Part shown: positions 10,091-22,672 of the stretch, piece by piece | Position numbering within the stretch: the first letter of the stretch is position 1 | How the letters are laid out: each line of letters starts with the position of its first letter | Assembly: GCA_032988165.1 (NCBI GenBank) | Contig: JANTQF010000038.1 | Span: forward strand, 1-64,000 | Direction of reading: 5' to 3' | Length of the DNA: 64,000 bases | Source: Emmonsiellopsis sp. PD_33 | Taxonomy: Eukaryota > Ascomycota > Eurotiomycetes > Onygenales > Ajellomycetaceae | Program-made: the position numbers and the translations under genes | Notes under the pieces: model-generated | What the model was told of the DNA's origin: nothing | What the model saw: the letters and a program-made list of their open reading frames with translations, nothing else | Database searches by the model: none

Positions 10091-12080
10091 TCATATTGTA
10101 GGGAAGAGTTTGCGGAGGATTTTAAGCCCTACAAAAAAGTTAAAGTTAATAAAAGCAAAATACACCATTTGCGAGATAAGAGTATTCAAAGCTTACATTT
10201 TGGCCGAGAGGCTTCCAGCGCCCTCTCCTGCTCTTCAACCATCGGCTGATCGCCCAGCATCGCCATGGCTCGCATACGCATTTCCTCCTGGTGTTGTACC
10301 GAAGATCTCGAATTTTCCCGCTGTTGAGACGAAGCTTCCGTTCCATCACCTCCTTGGCTCGAAGGCTGTCTGGAATGCCTGAACATACCGGCAATCGAGC
10401 GTCTGAAACCACTTCTACGCTCTCCGACTCTATTCGACATCCCACCTTGTGTGGTCATGTTATAACCCGATTCGGCATTCTCAGCCTCTCTTTCCCGTCG
10501 GAGCCTTCGTGCGAAGCGCTCCTGTCGCACCATGAGGTCTGTGATCTTCTCCGGGCAATACCCGCGAGGCAGAGTGCTCTTCTTGCAAACCGGGCAAAGG
10601 CTGCTGCTTTGTAGGAGAAAGTTGTCGATACATTCTGGGTGGAAAATATGTTGGCATGGAAGTTCGCGGACGGTTGTTTCGCCGCTGACATAGTCGTCGA
10701 GGCAGATGGGGCAGGTCAATTGGGAGAAGGTAAACTGAGGGCGGCTCTGGTTGGTTGTGTCATTGGTTGGAGTTTGTGATTTTGGCGAGTGGGGAGGAGT
10801 ATCCTTCTTTGTTATGAATGCTTGTGGAGCCCACTTAGAATTTGAGAACATTGGTAGGAAGGATTTCTTTTTGGTTACGGGTGATTTTGTCGGTTCGGGA
10901 GTTGGGGATGGAGCTGTTTCCCTAGGGGGTGACATGGGGGCCTCAGGATGCCCTGCTTCATCATAGGTGTAAAGCGGCATTTTTTCTAGTATGCTCTGGG
11001 GCACATTTAATCGTTTGATGCCCAGCGTCTCCAGATCAACCTCTCCTGCTGCGACCCTCCTCTCTAAGGACAGCCGTCGACGACGCTGAATCATCCTCAT
11101 AGCCACGGATGAAGAAACAACAATACCAATTAAGATTGCTAGAACCGCCAAAAGAAAAATCCACAGGCTTGGAAAGCTCCTTCCAGAGTCTTCTACAGAA
11201 ATATCAGCATGTATCTTTTGGGAGGTACCGAATATACCAAGTTACCTAAACCAATACTTGAATACATCCTGATCAATTCGTCGTCTTGAAAAGTCTTCAC
11301 TAAGTCTTGTCCGTATGGAACATCCGTCAGATTTCCCGAGTACCGGTTCAGCGCCCGCATCAAAATAGCACCATATACACCGGGGATCGCGTAAACGGGA
11401 AATTTATTGGTCGACTTCCACTCGTCATCGTCGCCCAGATTCCAAGATTGATGATCCGATGAGGGTGGTGTATCAGCGGAACCATCCGGGATGTAAAAAA
11501 TAGCCGCATGAGGCGGATTTCGTGACTCTGCAGCTAGAAAAGATAAAGTACAGGCCGTAGATACCCAAGGAGCGACGGTTATGAAAGCAGTTGCAGAGTC
11601 TGGAAGATCAGCCCGCCGGGTGACATTCGTCGGTATCAACGGAGCGGTCGTCTGCACACAAGGATCCTCAGGGTCGAGTTCTGGTACGTAAAGCAATCCG
11701 CTGATACGGGCATCCTTTCTCGCGTTTGTCGTCGAAAGGGTCTGGATCCGATCACCTATGCTCAGTTCGAAGGATATTCTAGCCTATAACATAGACGCAG
11801 CCACAGTCAGTGCCTGTCCTTGGTTGTCTCAAGAGCAAGTATCCCTTCTCACATCTAGCTTTACTGGGTCTGTTAAGTGTGACCTTGAGGAAGATGGGAT
11901 CGCGTAGACCACAGTATCGAATGCATTTGCAGCTATACAACATATTAGCAAAGCTGTGCATATATAGTCCGCTCGAATGAGCTCTCCAAAATATAGGGGC
12001 TCCAATCTGCCTTTCTCGAGTCGCAATCCTGTAGAATCAGGGGAATCATACCCATTCCTGGCAAACCTTTTGCGATTCAA
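10091..12080 (-). CDS. PA-domain transmembrane RING-H2 E3 ubiquitin ligase
   Basis: Exons resolved in order on the minus strand: upstream exon ending at 11853, then 11783-11246, 11192-10197 and a 13-residue final exon 10128-10091. The lumenal part has a hydrophobic segment (about 11975-11910, likely signal peptide), then a PA-type region with APLIPTNVT, VAPWVSTACTLSFLAA and FPVYAIPGVYG. A single membrane helix (SLWIFLLAVLAILIGIVVSS) precedes a basic RMIQRRRR stretch. The RING-H2 finger is CPICLDDY ... CQHIFHPECI ... CPVC. Such PA-TM-RING proteins ubiquitinate membrane or vacuolar cargo. A strong donor (T|GTAAGC) before the apparent stop argues for the last exon ending KLFPTI. The true ATG was not found: the first exon's frame opens at 12080 without ATG, so an upstream exon is probably missing. 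Confidence 0.75.
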
Positions 12081-14363
12081 TTATCGATCAAATGGTTCGT
12101 AAGTCGCCGAAACCACACTCCCGGCTCATGTCGGCCACCAGAATGTACAGGGCAAAGCAGGATATAGCGATAGAAGCGTAGGAAAGGTCGCGCGCAGCGA
12201 AAAGTGAGTTCAAAAGAATATCTACCGGACATGTAGATAGAGAGGCATTATTTACTCCATCTAACTATGAAGCGGACTAAAAAGGCGTCATGCCCTGGCG
12301 ACCATCACCCTTTTGAGAAGGGTAAGGATGTCGGGGTCGGGGACATTCCATGACCTAGCCTATATAGTTATGCTGGGGGGTAAGCTTCCTCCGGGGTTGT
12401 CGGCGGTGCAAGGCGAGACGTCCGTGTTTCGCGCAGTTCCGTCGAGAGCCGGGATGAGTGAGCATGGGGCGCCTGCGCTGACTTGTCTTGTAGCGGGGGA
12501 GCGATTGGAACTGCTAAGCAACGGTGCAGGAGAGAGCGGTTGGATGCCGTTACATCTGGCGGGTTGTTCATGCAGTCAGGCGCCCTCTTATTAGTAAGAA
12601 TACGCCCACCGGCACCCCAAGGCTGCCGCATAACCGATCAAGATGGGAGAATGCCAGCATCCCGCTTGTTAGCTTGCAGTCCTGTCTCTTCTATCTCGCA
12701 ATAATTGGCGGGCTACAAATTGTCTCTGGCTTTTTGTTCGTATTTGTGATGTCGAAAACAGGCTTGTAATCACAGCCAGTCCCATTTCCCGAGGAGACGT
12801 TGACTTGGCACATTTTCTGTTTCATGGTGGTTGACTGGGCATGGATGCTTGTTCCCCAGCCCAATCCCTAATAATTCGGCTTCGTAGGGCAACGGACAGC
12901 TTAAACCACTGGTGTTGCGCTGCCCACTCAAGACTACATTGGCCATGTTGCTAATAGCGTCGCGGATTAGTAGTACTCGGTCAAAAGCTTTTTTTACCAG
13001 GGATCATCGCTGGTTGCTGCTGGGCTGAATCCGGCTGGTTTGTCTGAGCCATTGATGTCATATCAATCCTGGGTATCGTGATTATTGCTGACACGATCAA
13101 TCGGAATTTCCCCCTAACCTATGGGAATATGCAATTGTTTACACTCCTACAGGCCACGTCAAATTGCCATATGGACGGTCCGTAAAGCGAAAGGGGGAAA
13201 TCAGCGCGCCAAATATGGTATTCGAACGGTGACGAATACCGACAGCGGGTACGCACAGGAGGATTCAGTAGGACGACAAATGAAGGAACCATCTATCGCA
13301 AATCAGTTCGTCGCATAGGTGATACGTGCATGAGATGGTCCACGCGGTAGATCAGAGCAACTCAGTCAAAAGAATTCGAGTCCATCGGAACTGCCTGGTG
13401 TTGGCCATCCCGAATTAGAAAATGTTGGCGCCATCTCGATATCTCTCCGGATTTTCAAGAATATGCGGTGGCTACTAGCAACCGGTCTCCATAATTAGTA
13501 ACCATTAGGGGTGTGGCTGGGAATAGTCCTTTAATAAGTTCGCGAACATTCAAACAGCCCAGCCATGATCACAGGGTTGTCATGTCTCCGAAGAGCATCA
13601 CGGATCTCCGATATGCAGTATCCAATTGGGACGGCTGGGGAGTTGAGCATCGGAAAGCGCTAGATGTCAGGTGTCCATGAGCATTTGTGTTCAAACTCGA
13701 AATGTGAGACCGCGTGTAGTATAGATGGGGAGGAATAGCAGTTGGAGACATCTGTAACCGCGTTGAAACTGTTGAAACTTGATGAATCTCGGCAGTGGAG
13801 GTTGACAAAAGCAGCGACTGCTCTCGGTCACGTGGGTGCACAGACCGCGAAATAGATCTGCCGAGGCCCGTGTCGCTATGACACGCTATGCCGTATATGG
13901 CTAGCGTGTTCCTTGGCGAATCGCCACAGTCCCCGCCTTGGCAAATGCCAAGACTTGGAGATACCGCCGTCACGTGGGCATGATGACCTCAGCCGTTCGC
14001 GACTTCAACGCCTCGAACGGTTAAACAAGTTCACAAAGACATCTTCACGCGGCGCATCCAATACACAACCGAAGCTTACCCCGTTTTAGTGCTTTCAGAA
14101 GACAGAGTCACGACGCGCAAAAGATAAACATCTGTCCAGTGAGCCACTCCCCCAACCGCCTTGAACTTTGCTCCAATAACACTGGCACTCCGCGAATCTT
14201 ATCGCAGAGATACGCTGCGCCAATTGCGCCCACTCCATTAAGGCTCAATTACACGGGCTAACTTGGCTATTTGTAGCATCCCATAACACAAAAGCTAAAT
14301 GGTTCTCAATCGCAAGCCCATTTGACTGGCCTCCCATTCCCTAACCGCCTCGTACCATCGACC
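12081..14363. other. Intergenic, no gene seen
   Basis: About 2.3 kb between two divergent genes. Codon-like GC content and many short frames, but none matches a family or splices into a longer one. It may contain the missing first exon of the RING gene (right of 12080) and the Ada3 promoter. E-box-like CACGTG occurs near 13830 and a CACGTGG near 13971. Confidence 0.5.
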
Positions 14364-16641
14364 ATGCCCCCCCCGCTCGCGAATAAAAGCAAGGGGAAGG
14401 GACGTGAAGTCAGACGCTCCCGTAGCCGCAATACTACCCCCAGTTCCGTTAGCACCAGTACCGCCACAGGCACGAACTATCTCGATAATGATATCTCAAA
14501 AATTCTAGCATCAACCTCAGTGCAATATGCCGATATACTTGACAAGCTAGGTGGAAACGGCCAAATTCCAGAGCGTGGGGCTCTCATATCATTATCGGAG
14601 AGTCTCAAAACCCTCAACCAGCTGGCAGAAACAAGAGGGGAGGCGATTAATGCTGGAATCAGAGAGATATCACAGAAGAGAAAGGAACTTATCGAAGAAC
14701 AAAGAGAGCGCGAACAAGTAGACCGCGATGCTGAAGAACGACTGAGGATGAAACGAGAGGCAGATGAAGATGAAGATATGGGGCGGGCCCTGAAAGGGGG
14801 CAAACTAAAGAAGAGAAAGGACCGGGCCACTATCAAGGAAGAGCGGCCGTTATCCCATGGAGCCCACGGTGTAGCTAGGCAGGATGGCACAGATATAAAG
14901 ACAGACAGTAAGCTGACAGTCCTTTCCTGTGCAGTTATATTTAATTACCGCCTATTATCTATTATTTCCCATCCACCAGCTCTTACGGCACCAACAGGTT
15001 ATTTGATTCCTGTCACTTTTGCTCACAATAAATCCTGCTCTGTTATTAAACTGACCCTCACTACAGTTCCCCATCGCCGCGGTGGTAAGGATGCTGTTAG
15101 CACAGCCTCTCCCCCTTCGAAAAAGACCAAAAAAATCGTCTCGAGCACCTCTTCGCTATCGGCAACGCCATCCCCGCCCCCCACAGGCCCTGGAGATCAG
15201 CTCTCAGACGCCGGTTCACCAGATTCAATGGACAGTTCCGATTCCCATCAGCCAGAACCGACGCCATCTGTCCAACAGTATCAAGTTTTTGGACCAGATC
15301 CACTGGCGTTCGATGATCCAACCATCTATCATATCCGAGATATCACACCCGGAATGACAGACGATGAAAAGCGTGAGATATATAGCGTGGCACAGTTCCC
15401 AAAAAGCGATCTGAGTCATATGATGACCGGAACACCTCCCGACAAGGACTTCAGTAACGCGAAGCCTACCAACCAAGTCAGCGCCAACACCTTCTCCACG
15501 TATATCGATCCCTACGTTCGTCCTTTGACTGAAGAGGATATCGCTTTTCTAAAAGAGAAGGTAAGCTTATCCATCCAGGAAGGACTAACGAAGCCCGCTA
15601 ATTTGATGGCATTCACCTGGGCAGGGCGACCGTACAACCCCTTTCCTTCTGCCACGTAGGGGCAAGAAACACTATAGCGAGATCTGGGCCGAAGAGGATG
15701 GTTCAATCAATGTCGATTCATCGAATCAAGACCGTGAACAACTCCCCCTTAACCAAGGCCGAGGCAGCATCGATCAAGTTTCCGATGAAACCGCAGAAAC
15801 CGAGCAAGTATCCGCTCCTCCTCTAGTTAGCCGTCTATACTCCCTCCTCCGCTTCGAGCATCGCACCCTACCCGACGAAAACCCCACCACCACATCCACC
15901 ACAAACAACACCGAAGACACGCCGATGAACGGCACCCTAAACGGCGACTCGATGGACCTCGACAACCTAATAGGCGGAGGGGGAGCAGAAGAATCCAAAC
16001 CCATCAACTCCGCCACAACCTTCACAGACGCCTCGCCAAACGGCTTCAAAGTCCCCGCCGCCAAGCTCGAGCACGGCCAACTGGACGAGCGCCTGAAAGC
16101 CGAACTCCGCTACGTCGGCTTCTTCGGCCAAGACGACAACCCAGACTACGACGCCCACTACGACGACGACATCGCCGAGCGCCTCCGCCTCCTCCAAGCA
16201 GAGCTGAAAAAGCAAATGCTCATCAACGGCGCGCGCAAAACCCGCCTACTGGAAATCGCCCGCGAACGCCTCGCGTACCAGGAATACAGCACCATCCACG
16301 ACGACCTCGACTCCCAGGTCCAACAGGCCTACCTCAAACGGACGCGTACCCTGGGCAAGAGCAAGAAGGGCTCCCAGGCTAAACATCGACCAGGCGGCGC
16401 GGGCGGTGGTAGCCATCCTGTTGCTGGCGGTGCGGCTGGGGCGGGCGTGAGCAGGCCGGGTATTGGCGATGTGGCGCGGACGCTGATGGATCGCCGGAAG
16501 CGCTGGGCGGATTGTATCGGGCCTGTGTTTCAGGATTGCAAGACGACGGTTCCTGGGAAGGATGAGAGTGTGTGGGATCCTGTGGTTATGGAGGAGTATG
16601 AGAAGGCGGAGCTGGAGGGGTGGGATGAGGAGCAGGAGTAG
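14364..16641 (+). CDS. ngg1: SAGA/ADA coactivator subunit Ada3 (Ngg1)
   Basis: Three exons (14364-14907, 15067-15560, 15625-16641) give 684 residues. The first ATG in frame is 14364 (MPPPLANKSKGKGRE). The N-terminal half has a coiled coil rich in E/K/R (REISQKRKELIEEQREREQ). The C-terminal part holds the conserved Ada3 blocks: HYSEIWAEEDG, ELRYVGFFGQDDNPDYD, a leucine-rich helix RLRLLQAELKKQ and the DRRKRWADCIGPVF terminus. Ada3 links Ada2 and Gcn5 in the histone acetyltransferase module and is nuclear. Both internal introns have GTAAGC donors. The second intron is open in the exon-2 frame but stops before the conserved block, so splicing is required. Confidence 0.9.
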
Positions 16642-17114
16642 AGCGTGGGTGGGAAACTGCCTGCTCGCTTTTTTTTTCTTCCTCCTCTTTAATAACTTGG
16701 GTGTGTTTCCTTTGTAGGGAAGTTATTCGGTTGATACGGGGCTATTCATTGGTACATTCATTTCGCTTTACATATCACGATTTGTTTTATTAGTATGGCG
16801 TTCTCAACTACAGGCAGGCAGGCGGCTGGCGTTTAGGTACCTACTGGAGAACATGCACACACACAAGGGTTTGCAGCGCGTTGCTGGCTCTGCTCATCAA
16901 TATGTACGAGGAATATTCGTTTGGTATTCTTTCTTTGTCATGTTTAACTACTCCCTGACGAACAAATAGGCACAGCCAGTCTCATTACCTCTCACATTAG
17001 CTAAATATTTACAACAACACATTTGATCACAAATCATCCACTAAATCATAAATATAAACCACCGGCGAACGCGTATGTATATCCATTACACCCCCCCCCC
17101 CCTTCCCCACCCCG
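16642..17114. other. Convergent intergenic
   Basis: 3' flanks of Ada3 (plus) and Npr2 (minus), with a T-run after the Ada3 stop and a C-run at about 17091-17102. No gene. Confidence 0.6.
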
Positions 17115-18926
17115 TTACCGATCAATAACCTGCACCTCACACGGATACCTTCTCAACCGCGCAACAAGCTCCTTCTCACTAACCTCCAACTCAGTACAGA
17201 TCTGATCAAAACAATGCGTCCCATCCAAATACTTGCCCAGCGTCCTATCATCAACAAAATCCTCCTCCTCCTCATCCTCCCCCAATGCATCCTCATCCCC
17301 ATCATCCCCAGCCTTCCCAAACGACGTAGGCGAAACGACGACAGACTCACCCCCATCCCTCGAGCCGACGGAGCGTCTGCTCCTCTGGACGTCCGCGATA
17401 GACCCGCTCTTACCCCTAGCGAAGGACGAGGAGACAGAAGACGAGGAGGGCACGCTATAGCGATGTTGGCGATGCGGCTGTTGTTGTTGGTACTGTTGCT
17501 GTTGATGCTTTGCGGCGGGGTATCCAGTTGCATAAGCGTATTTATGCACGCGGTACAGGAAGCCCTTGATGACGCCGAACGTGATGAACCGGCGCAGATC
17601 GATATTTGCCAGCTCGCGCGTGTGTTCGATATACCACTGCTTAACCGTCAGCCCCTGTCGAAGGCTAGCGTACAGTTCGACCAGGCCGACGCCGTCGACG
17701 ATGTTATTACTCCGTCGTCGGCTGCTGGTGCTGCTCTCGCGGCCGTTCGCCGGCCTGCCGACGAGCGGCCAGATGCTGTCTTCGTCTTCGTAGTCGTCGT
17801 TATGTAGGATGGGTCTGCTGCGGGTGGTAGAGGGTGTGGATGGGGCCAGGGTTGGTGGTGTGGTGATTGTCGGGGCGAAGCGGGTGTTTACATATCGGGC
17901 GCATTCGCGCTGCATGTCTTCGTCTACGGGGATGGTGGAGCTGAATTGGGCGGTTGGGGCGTAGATTGCGGTAAAGGAGAAGATGTCCAGGAGGAAGACG
18001 CAGCCGTAGTAGAGGAGGTGGCGGATGGCGTTGCAGGTTAGAGAGAAGTCGGTGTCGGCTAGGGCGGCGATTATGCGCACGCTGTTTACGCCATTGATGT
18101 AGGGGACGATCTGGGTGGTGGTGTTAGGAGTCTTATGGTTGTTAAGCGCTGACAGTGGACTTACTCTTTGCATTGTGAGATCCCAGTTTTCATCCATAAA
18201 GGCTTCGTAGCGAACAGTAAACAACGGCACTTGCCATGCCTTGACCATCGGCGGCGAAGGGTAGATCGGGAACAACTTGATATTCAACGTGTTGAGTTCA
18301 TCTACACCATCCCGTCCACATCAGTCAGTAAAACCGCTAATATCAACAATCCCCTTACCAGATATTAATTAAAAAAAAAAAAAACACATACCAATCGGAA
18401 TCATACACTCGCAATAATTATTCAAATCCTCCATCAGCGTCTCACAAAGACTATGCACTTTCCCCTCTCCACCCTTTGAAAAGTCCCTCGACAAGAACCC
18501 CGATTGCTCCTCCAGCCCACACATCAGATGCGCCAGCTTCTGCACCACGCTTTTATAGCTCCCAAACTCCTCCTCCTCCGCCAGCACGATGCAGAAGTTG
18601 AAGATGAACTCGTTGCGGTCGTAGCGGGGGGAGGTCATGCAGACGGGGGAGCCTAGGATGCGGTATCCGCCCGAGCAGACGTGGATTAGGTTGCCACATA
18701 GCTCCTGGCGCGGGATCACGAAGAAGGAGATGTCCGAGAAGGTGACTAGGGGTGGCTGGTTGGGCGGTGCGGTGGGGGAGGGGACAATGGAGCCATCGGG
18801 GACTTGGTGGACTACCTTGGGGCCTGGAGGGGGTGTTGTATTAGCTTAGAGGTATACACAAGGGATTCATATCGATTTTATACCTTCCTGGGTGTCGAAT
18901 TTGCTGTAGAATATAGCTTTGATCAT
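17115..18926 (-). CDS. npr2: Nitrogen permease regulator 2 (Npr2; GATOR1/SEACIT subunit)
   Basis: Four exons (18926-18884, 18823-18392, 18301-18165, 18110-17115) give 535 residues. It begins MIKAIFYSKFDTQEGPKVV, the N-terminal longin-type start of Npr2, and continues with LVTFSDISFFVIPRQELCGN and VLAEEEEF. Later blocks NWDLTMQRIVPYINGVNSV, IRHLLYYGCVFLLDIFSF and the C-terminal HTH-like FDQICTELEVSEKELVARL are family hallmarks. Npr2 with Npr3 and Iml1 restrains TORC1 when nitrogen is scarce, at the vacuole surface. A low-complexity Q- and S-rich stretch plus acidic run (DEDALGEDEEEEDF) lies in the C-terminal third. Intron 3 has a canonical GTAAGT donor. Confidence 0.93.
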
Positions 18927-19297
18927 CTTTGGTTGAAGAGACCAGACAGCACGGATGAGCTATTAGCCAAACGCATTCTTCGCGTCATTAACGCGGGCTT
19001 TCTCAGGGGAGGCTGTCGGAAGCTGCGCAATGGGCCAGCCTGTCCATAATTGACAATTAGCTGTTTCGGTGGTTTGCGGCGCAAAGACAAAGGCCGTTGC
19101 GGGCTGGTGGCTCGGATGTATTTAAAAAGTTGACAGGAGGTTGACGTTCGTCCGATCTCCAGGTCACATGTCCACTCCGATATCAGCTCAAAGGAAGGGA
19201 TATATATACGCAGAAAAGGATCTAGGTTATTATTCAGGAAATATGTATTGTCATTCTCAAAATAAACACTATAATACACCATTGCTCTGTCTCATTA
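18927..19297. other. Npr2 promoter and transposon flank
   Basis: The 371 bp between the Npr2 start and the transposon end. The target TA lies at 19296-19297. No other gene or motif was recognised. Confidence 0.5.
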
Positions 19298-19409
19298 TTG
19301 TGCCTTGCAAAAACCATGTGAAAGTCGCATGATTCAGCCCTTGATGGAAACACACACTAAAAAAATGCATGTCATTCCTGCCCAGCATAGAAAATAGAGA
19401 CAAAAAAAT
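19298..19409 (+). repeat. Left terminal inverted repeat of the transposon
   Basis: Matches the reverse complement of 22673-22783 with only a few differences, nearly all C/T or G/A. Beyond it, weaker similarity continues for another 30-40 bases (TACCCACC, ATGCAT phrases). Confidence 0.9.
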
Positions 19410-19485
19410 CAATAATGCCTCCTACCCACCCAAAAAACACCATTCAACCCTGATTTTTGTGTCAAATCCACCAGATTCCATTAGA

Positions 19486-20439
19486 ATGCCTACCCCCCTT
19501 GATGAATTGACCATTAATCAGATTATACAGCTGTTAGAGGCTAGGAACTCACCAGCTTCAATCATCTATACATAGTTAGTCTACCTGGTAACTGTATATT
19601 AAATTCAATGGAACCAGCACATTTTTGAAACACCCAGAGGATATAAAGCAGTTCAAGGAAGACTATTAAAGGTGACTCAGGATGTGCTCTGAGGGTTGAA
19701 GGACTTCTTTGCTAAGTATCTAATAGTATATCTAGATAAGGCTGTTGAGTTTATAAAGAACAAGTTCAATATAACTCTTAAAGCCTTATTAGTATTCAGA
19801 GCACTAAAGAAGCTGAATATGATGAATAAAAAGATTAAATATGTTATTACTCAGTAGAATTCTAAGCTCTACTAGGTATAACTTACATAGATATCTCAAT
19901 ATGAACCTAAATAGTTCATCTTTCTCAATAAGAGTGCTGCAAATAAATGTACAGCTAATTGAAGATATGAATGATTAGTAAGAGACTTCTCATACTAGGT
20001 TAGAATCCTCTATAAGAGGTCAAGCAGGTAGTTTATCTTGCCTGCTATAATCATTAATGGATATAAGGCTTATGACATCTTCCATAGCTTATATAACACT
20101 GAGAAATTTAATGAATTTGTATGGCTTTACATCCTACCTGATTGCCAGTAAGAATATTATGTTATAGTGATGGATAACTATAATATGCACTGTTCTCAAG
20201 AGCTTAAGGCCTTGTGTATAGAGGTAGGGGTTAGCCTGTTATTTTTACCTCCATATTCATCAGATTATAATTCAATTAAGGAGTCTTTTCACACATTGAA
20301 GGCCTGGATATGGAGGTATAGAGCTCTAGTTGATAGGCAGTTCAATGGAGATTTTGAGAAGTTTCTATACTATACTGTGAGGAATTTTATGGGAGATTCT
20401 GATGTAAGAGAATATTTTCAATCAGCTCATATTAATTAG
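19486..20439 (+). pseudogene. Tc1/mariner DDE transposase relic
   Basis: One continuous frame of 317 codons from ATG 19486 to the stop at 20437 is interrupted by about 15 TAG/TGA/TAA codons but no frame shift. The start (MPTPLDELTINQIIQLLEAR) looks like the N-terminal helix-turn-helix of this superfamily. The catalytic core is clear: VMDNYNMHCSQELK (second Asp) and FLPPYSSDYNSIKESF, where the third acidic residue of the usual NPIE motif reads Lys. At the first acidic position (FIFLNKSAANK) Asn stands in place of Asp. Both changes are G-to-A type transitions, so two of the three catalytic residues are lost and the copy cannot be active. About 317 residues is near the normal 340 for the family. 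Confidence 0.85.
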
Positions 20440-20814
20440 AAGGCTATTTTACTGTATATAATTAAGAGAATCTACATTTCTATTGATTAACTATGTCTCA
20501 GTATTAAGAAACTGTGAATCCTCCTCCTCACTCTGAAGCATTAAATCTCCTGTAGTAGATTTAGAACTGACTATACTCCTGCTACAGATCTCATATTTGA
20601 ACTCTCTGAGATGTTAAAGTCATATAGGATCTTTTAATCTATCCTAAATCATATAAAAAACACCCTGTAGTATATTAAACCTATGTAATTCCTCCTCAGG
20701 CAGTTTGTAAATTATATCCAACTTAAAGACCTTCTATTCAAATATGTCTTTTATGTCTCTAATGGAGTCTGCACACATTAAGTGTTTAATAATGAGCTAG
20801 TTGAAATATTCATC

Positions 20815-22587
20815 TCAGACCTGGTTAGCTAGGGAACCCAGTATTAGTAGAGGATTACTGTATGGTAGAAGCTCAGGTTTGAAGGAAGGGGGGAGAGGAG
20901 AGATTAATGGCAGTTTGAAGGGTAGATCTGCTGAAATTGTTTGATTATTTAATGGCTTTATAGGACTTATTGGATTTAATAGATATGGCAGATTTGATGT
21001 AACTAACACATTAGTAGATAGGTTAAACACTGAATTAAATGGATCCAGTAAAGAATATAATAGATATAGAAGGTAAGAAGGCCTTCCACCTGTCATCTCT
21101 ATCAAACATCTTATTATTATTATATTCATCAAATTACTCATTCCATTTTGTGCTGCAGGCACTGCAGAAGCACTTGGAGAAAATATAATAGCTAGCAGAC
21201 TAGGCTGTATAGGTTGATTTGAAGCCTCAGATACAGCCTTAGCTTCTACTATCTTTTTTAAATATTTTAGATCTTACTTAAGGAGTCTCTTGATTAATCT
21301 GCTGTCTGAGACCTGCAGTGTGGCCTTATCCTTCATTATATTAAATACTTAGTTACTAATCTTACTAATAATTATAGAAATATAAAGATCATTCAGTGAG
21401 ATTCAGCAGACTCCTCTATCATAATTTCTACAGTTTGAATATTAATATTATCATTATTTCTCTAGTTTTCTGCTTAATTAACCAAGCTCATCCTCTTTAT
21501 TATATTTAGTCTTTAATTTAGCATATTATTTAGTGATAAATGTGATGCAGGCAGATTTCTCTGCAGTATTCTTATTGTTATTTACTTCTACAATACAAGG
21601 TAATTTTACTAGCTATATAGAAGATTCCAGTTCATTTTTAACATTTTTTGTGCATTTTTTGAATGTTAGCTTAGCTAACTATATAGCTTCTACATCTGCA
21701 GCTGCAGCTACAGCAGTTACAGCCTCAGCATTCATAATTTCAGCCCTGAAAAATGTCATTAGTTGGACTTTGAACCACTTCCCACCATTATATTAATACT
21801 GCTCTAGTAGTGGGCAAATTTGATGACAGTCATACTAGATGTTGAAGATAAGTGTGTCATTCATATTCTATTTTTTACTAGAGTAAATTATAATTATATG
21901 ATTAAATCTAGCCTTTTTCTCTAGATTCTTTGCATTCCATTTCTTCACTATCTTATGAGCTTTAATCTCAGTGTGAGCAATTAACACTATATTATCTATA
22001 GTAATAATCATAAAGGTACTAGATAGGGGGATCTTCTGACCTTTAAGCTCAACACATTTAAAGAGACTAAATGAGACTAGTCCCTTATTATCACCTAGTA
22101 TTTGACTGACCTCATTATAATAGGTGCATGTTATAGTCTAAGTCTCTAGCTCTAGCTCTAGATCTAGCAAAGATGAATCCTCAAACAACATCTGATTCTC
22201 TAGTAACAGTAATGCCTGTAGTGATAGTTCTCACTCAGGGGACAGCTCAGAAGACAGCTTGAGGAATGGCTCTGGCAAGAATGATTTAAATTCATATAGA
22301 AAGAGAGTCTTATTGTCAGTGTTCATTATAATAGTAGCCTCTAGATTGGGGATTTAAATCCATAGTAATATAGGGGTAGTCTGAACTGCCTACAGTACAG
22401 CCTTCTTCCTTCTTGAGGCAGACTTTCTCCTTATAGTCTTTTTGACAGCCTTCATGGCTGCTGCATTCTGCAGGGTCCCCTTCACAGTGATCACTGCATT
22501 TAGGGTGGCCTTTGCACTACTGTGAGTGTGTATTTGATGGGGTTTTTGGCCATTTAAATGGTAGGAACAGTTCATAGAGGTAGTCAT
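20815..22587 (-). pseudogene. Second transposon ORF relic, function unknown
   Basis: Starting at ATG 22587 just inside the right inverted repeat, a single minus-strand frame runs 591 codons to a stop at 20815, broken only by about 20 scattered TAG/TGA/TAA codons. I checked the frame at 22587, 21792 and 21162: all are in register. The protein starts with a short H/Q/N segment, then a basic patch (KAVKKTIRRKSASRRKK), an acidic leucine-rich stretch (SSLLDLELELE), a middle region (FSLFKCVELKGQKIPLSSTF, AHTEIKAHKIVKKWNAKN, NGGKWFKVQLMTFFRAE), a lysine-rich helix near 21270 and a proline-rich tail. I do not recognise it. It could be a DNA-binding accessory protein of the element or a captured host gene. 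Confidence 0.65.
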
Positions 22588-22672
22588 CTTAAAAAGAGGT
22601 GGATATAGAGTAATTACATGCAAAAAATGGAGTCAAAAATGCATGTTTTGGTGGGTAGAAAGGTTTGTTTAT

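Noticed and set aside
15561..15659. Ada3 ending at the in-frame stop at 15657
   Set aside because: GTAAGC donor and CAG acceptor (exon 3 at 15625) restore the conserved C-terminal half; the read-through is intronic.
21533..21796. Plus-strand 87-codon frame inside the transposon
   Set aside because: Mirror of the minus-strand ORF2 relic, which is continuous in register across this region.
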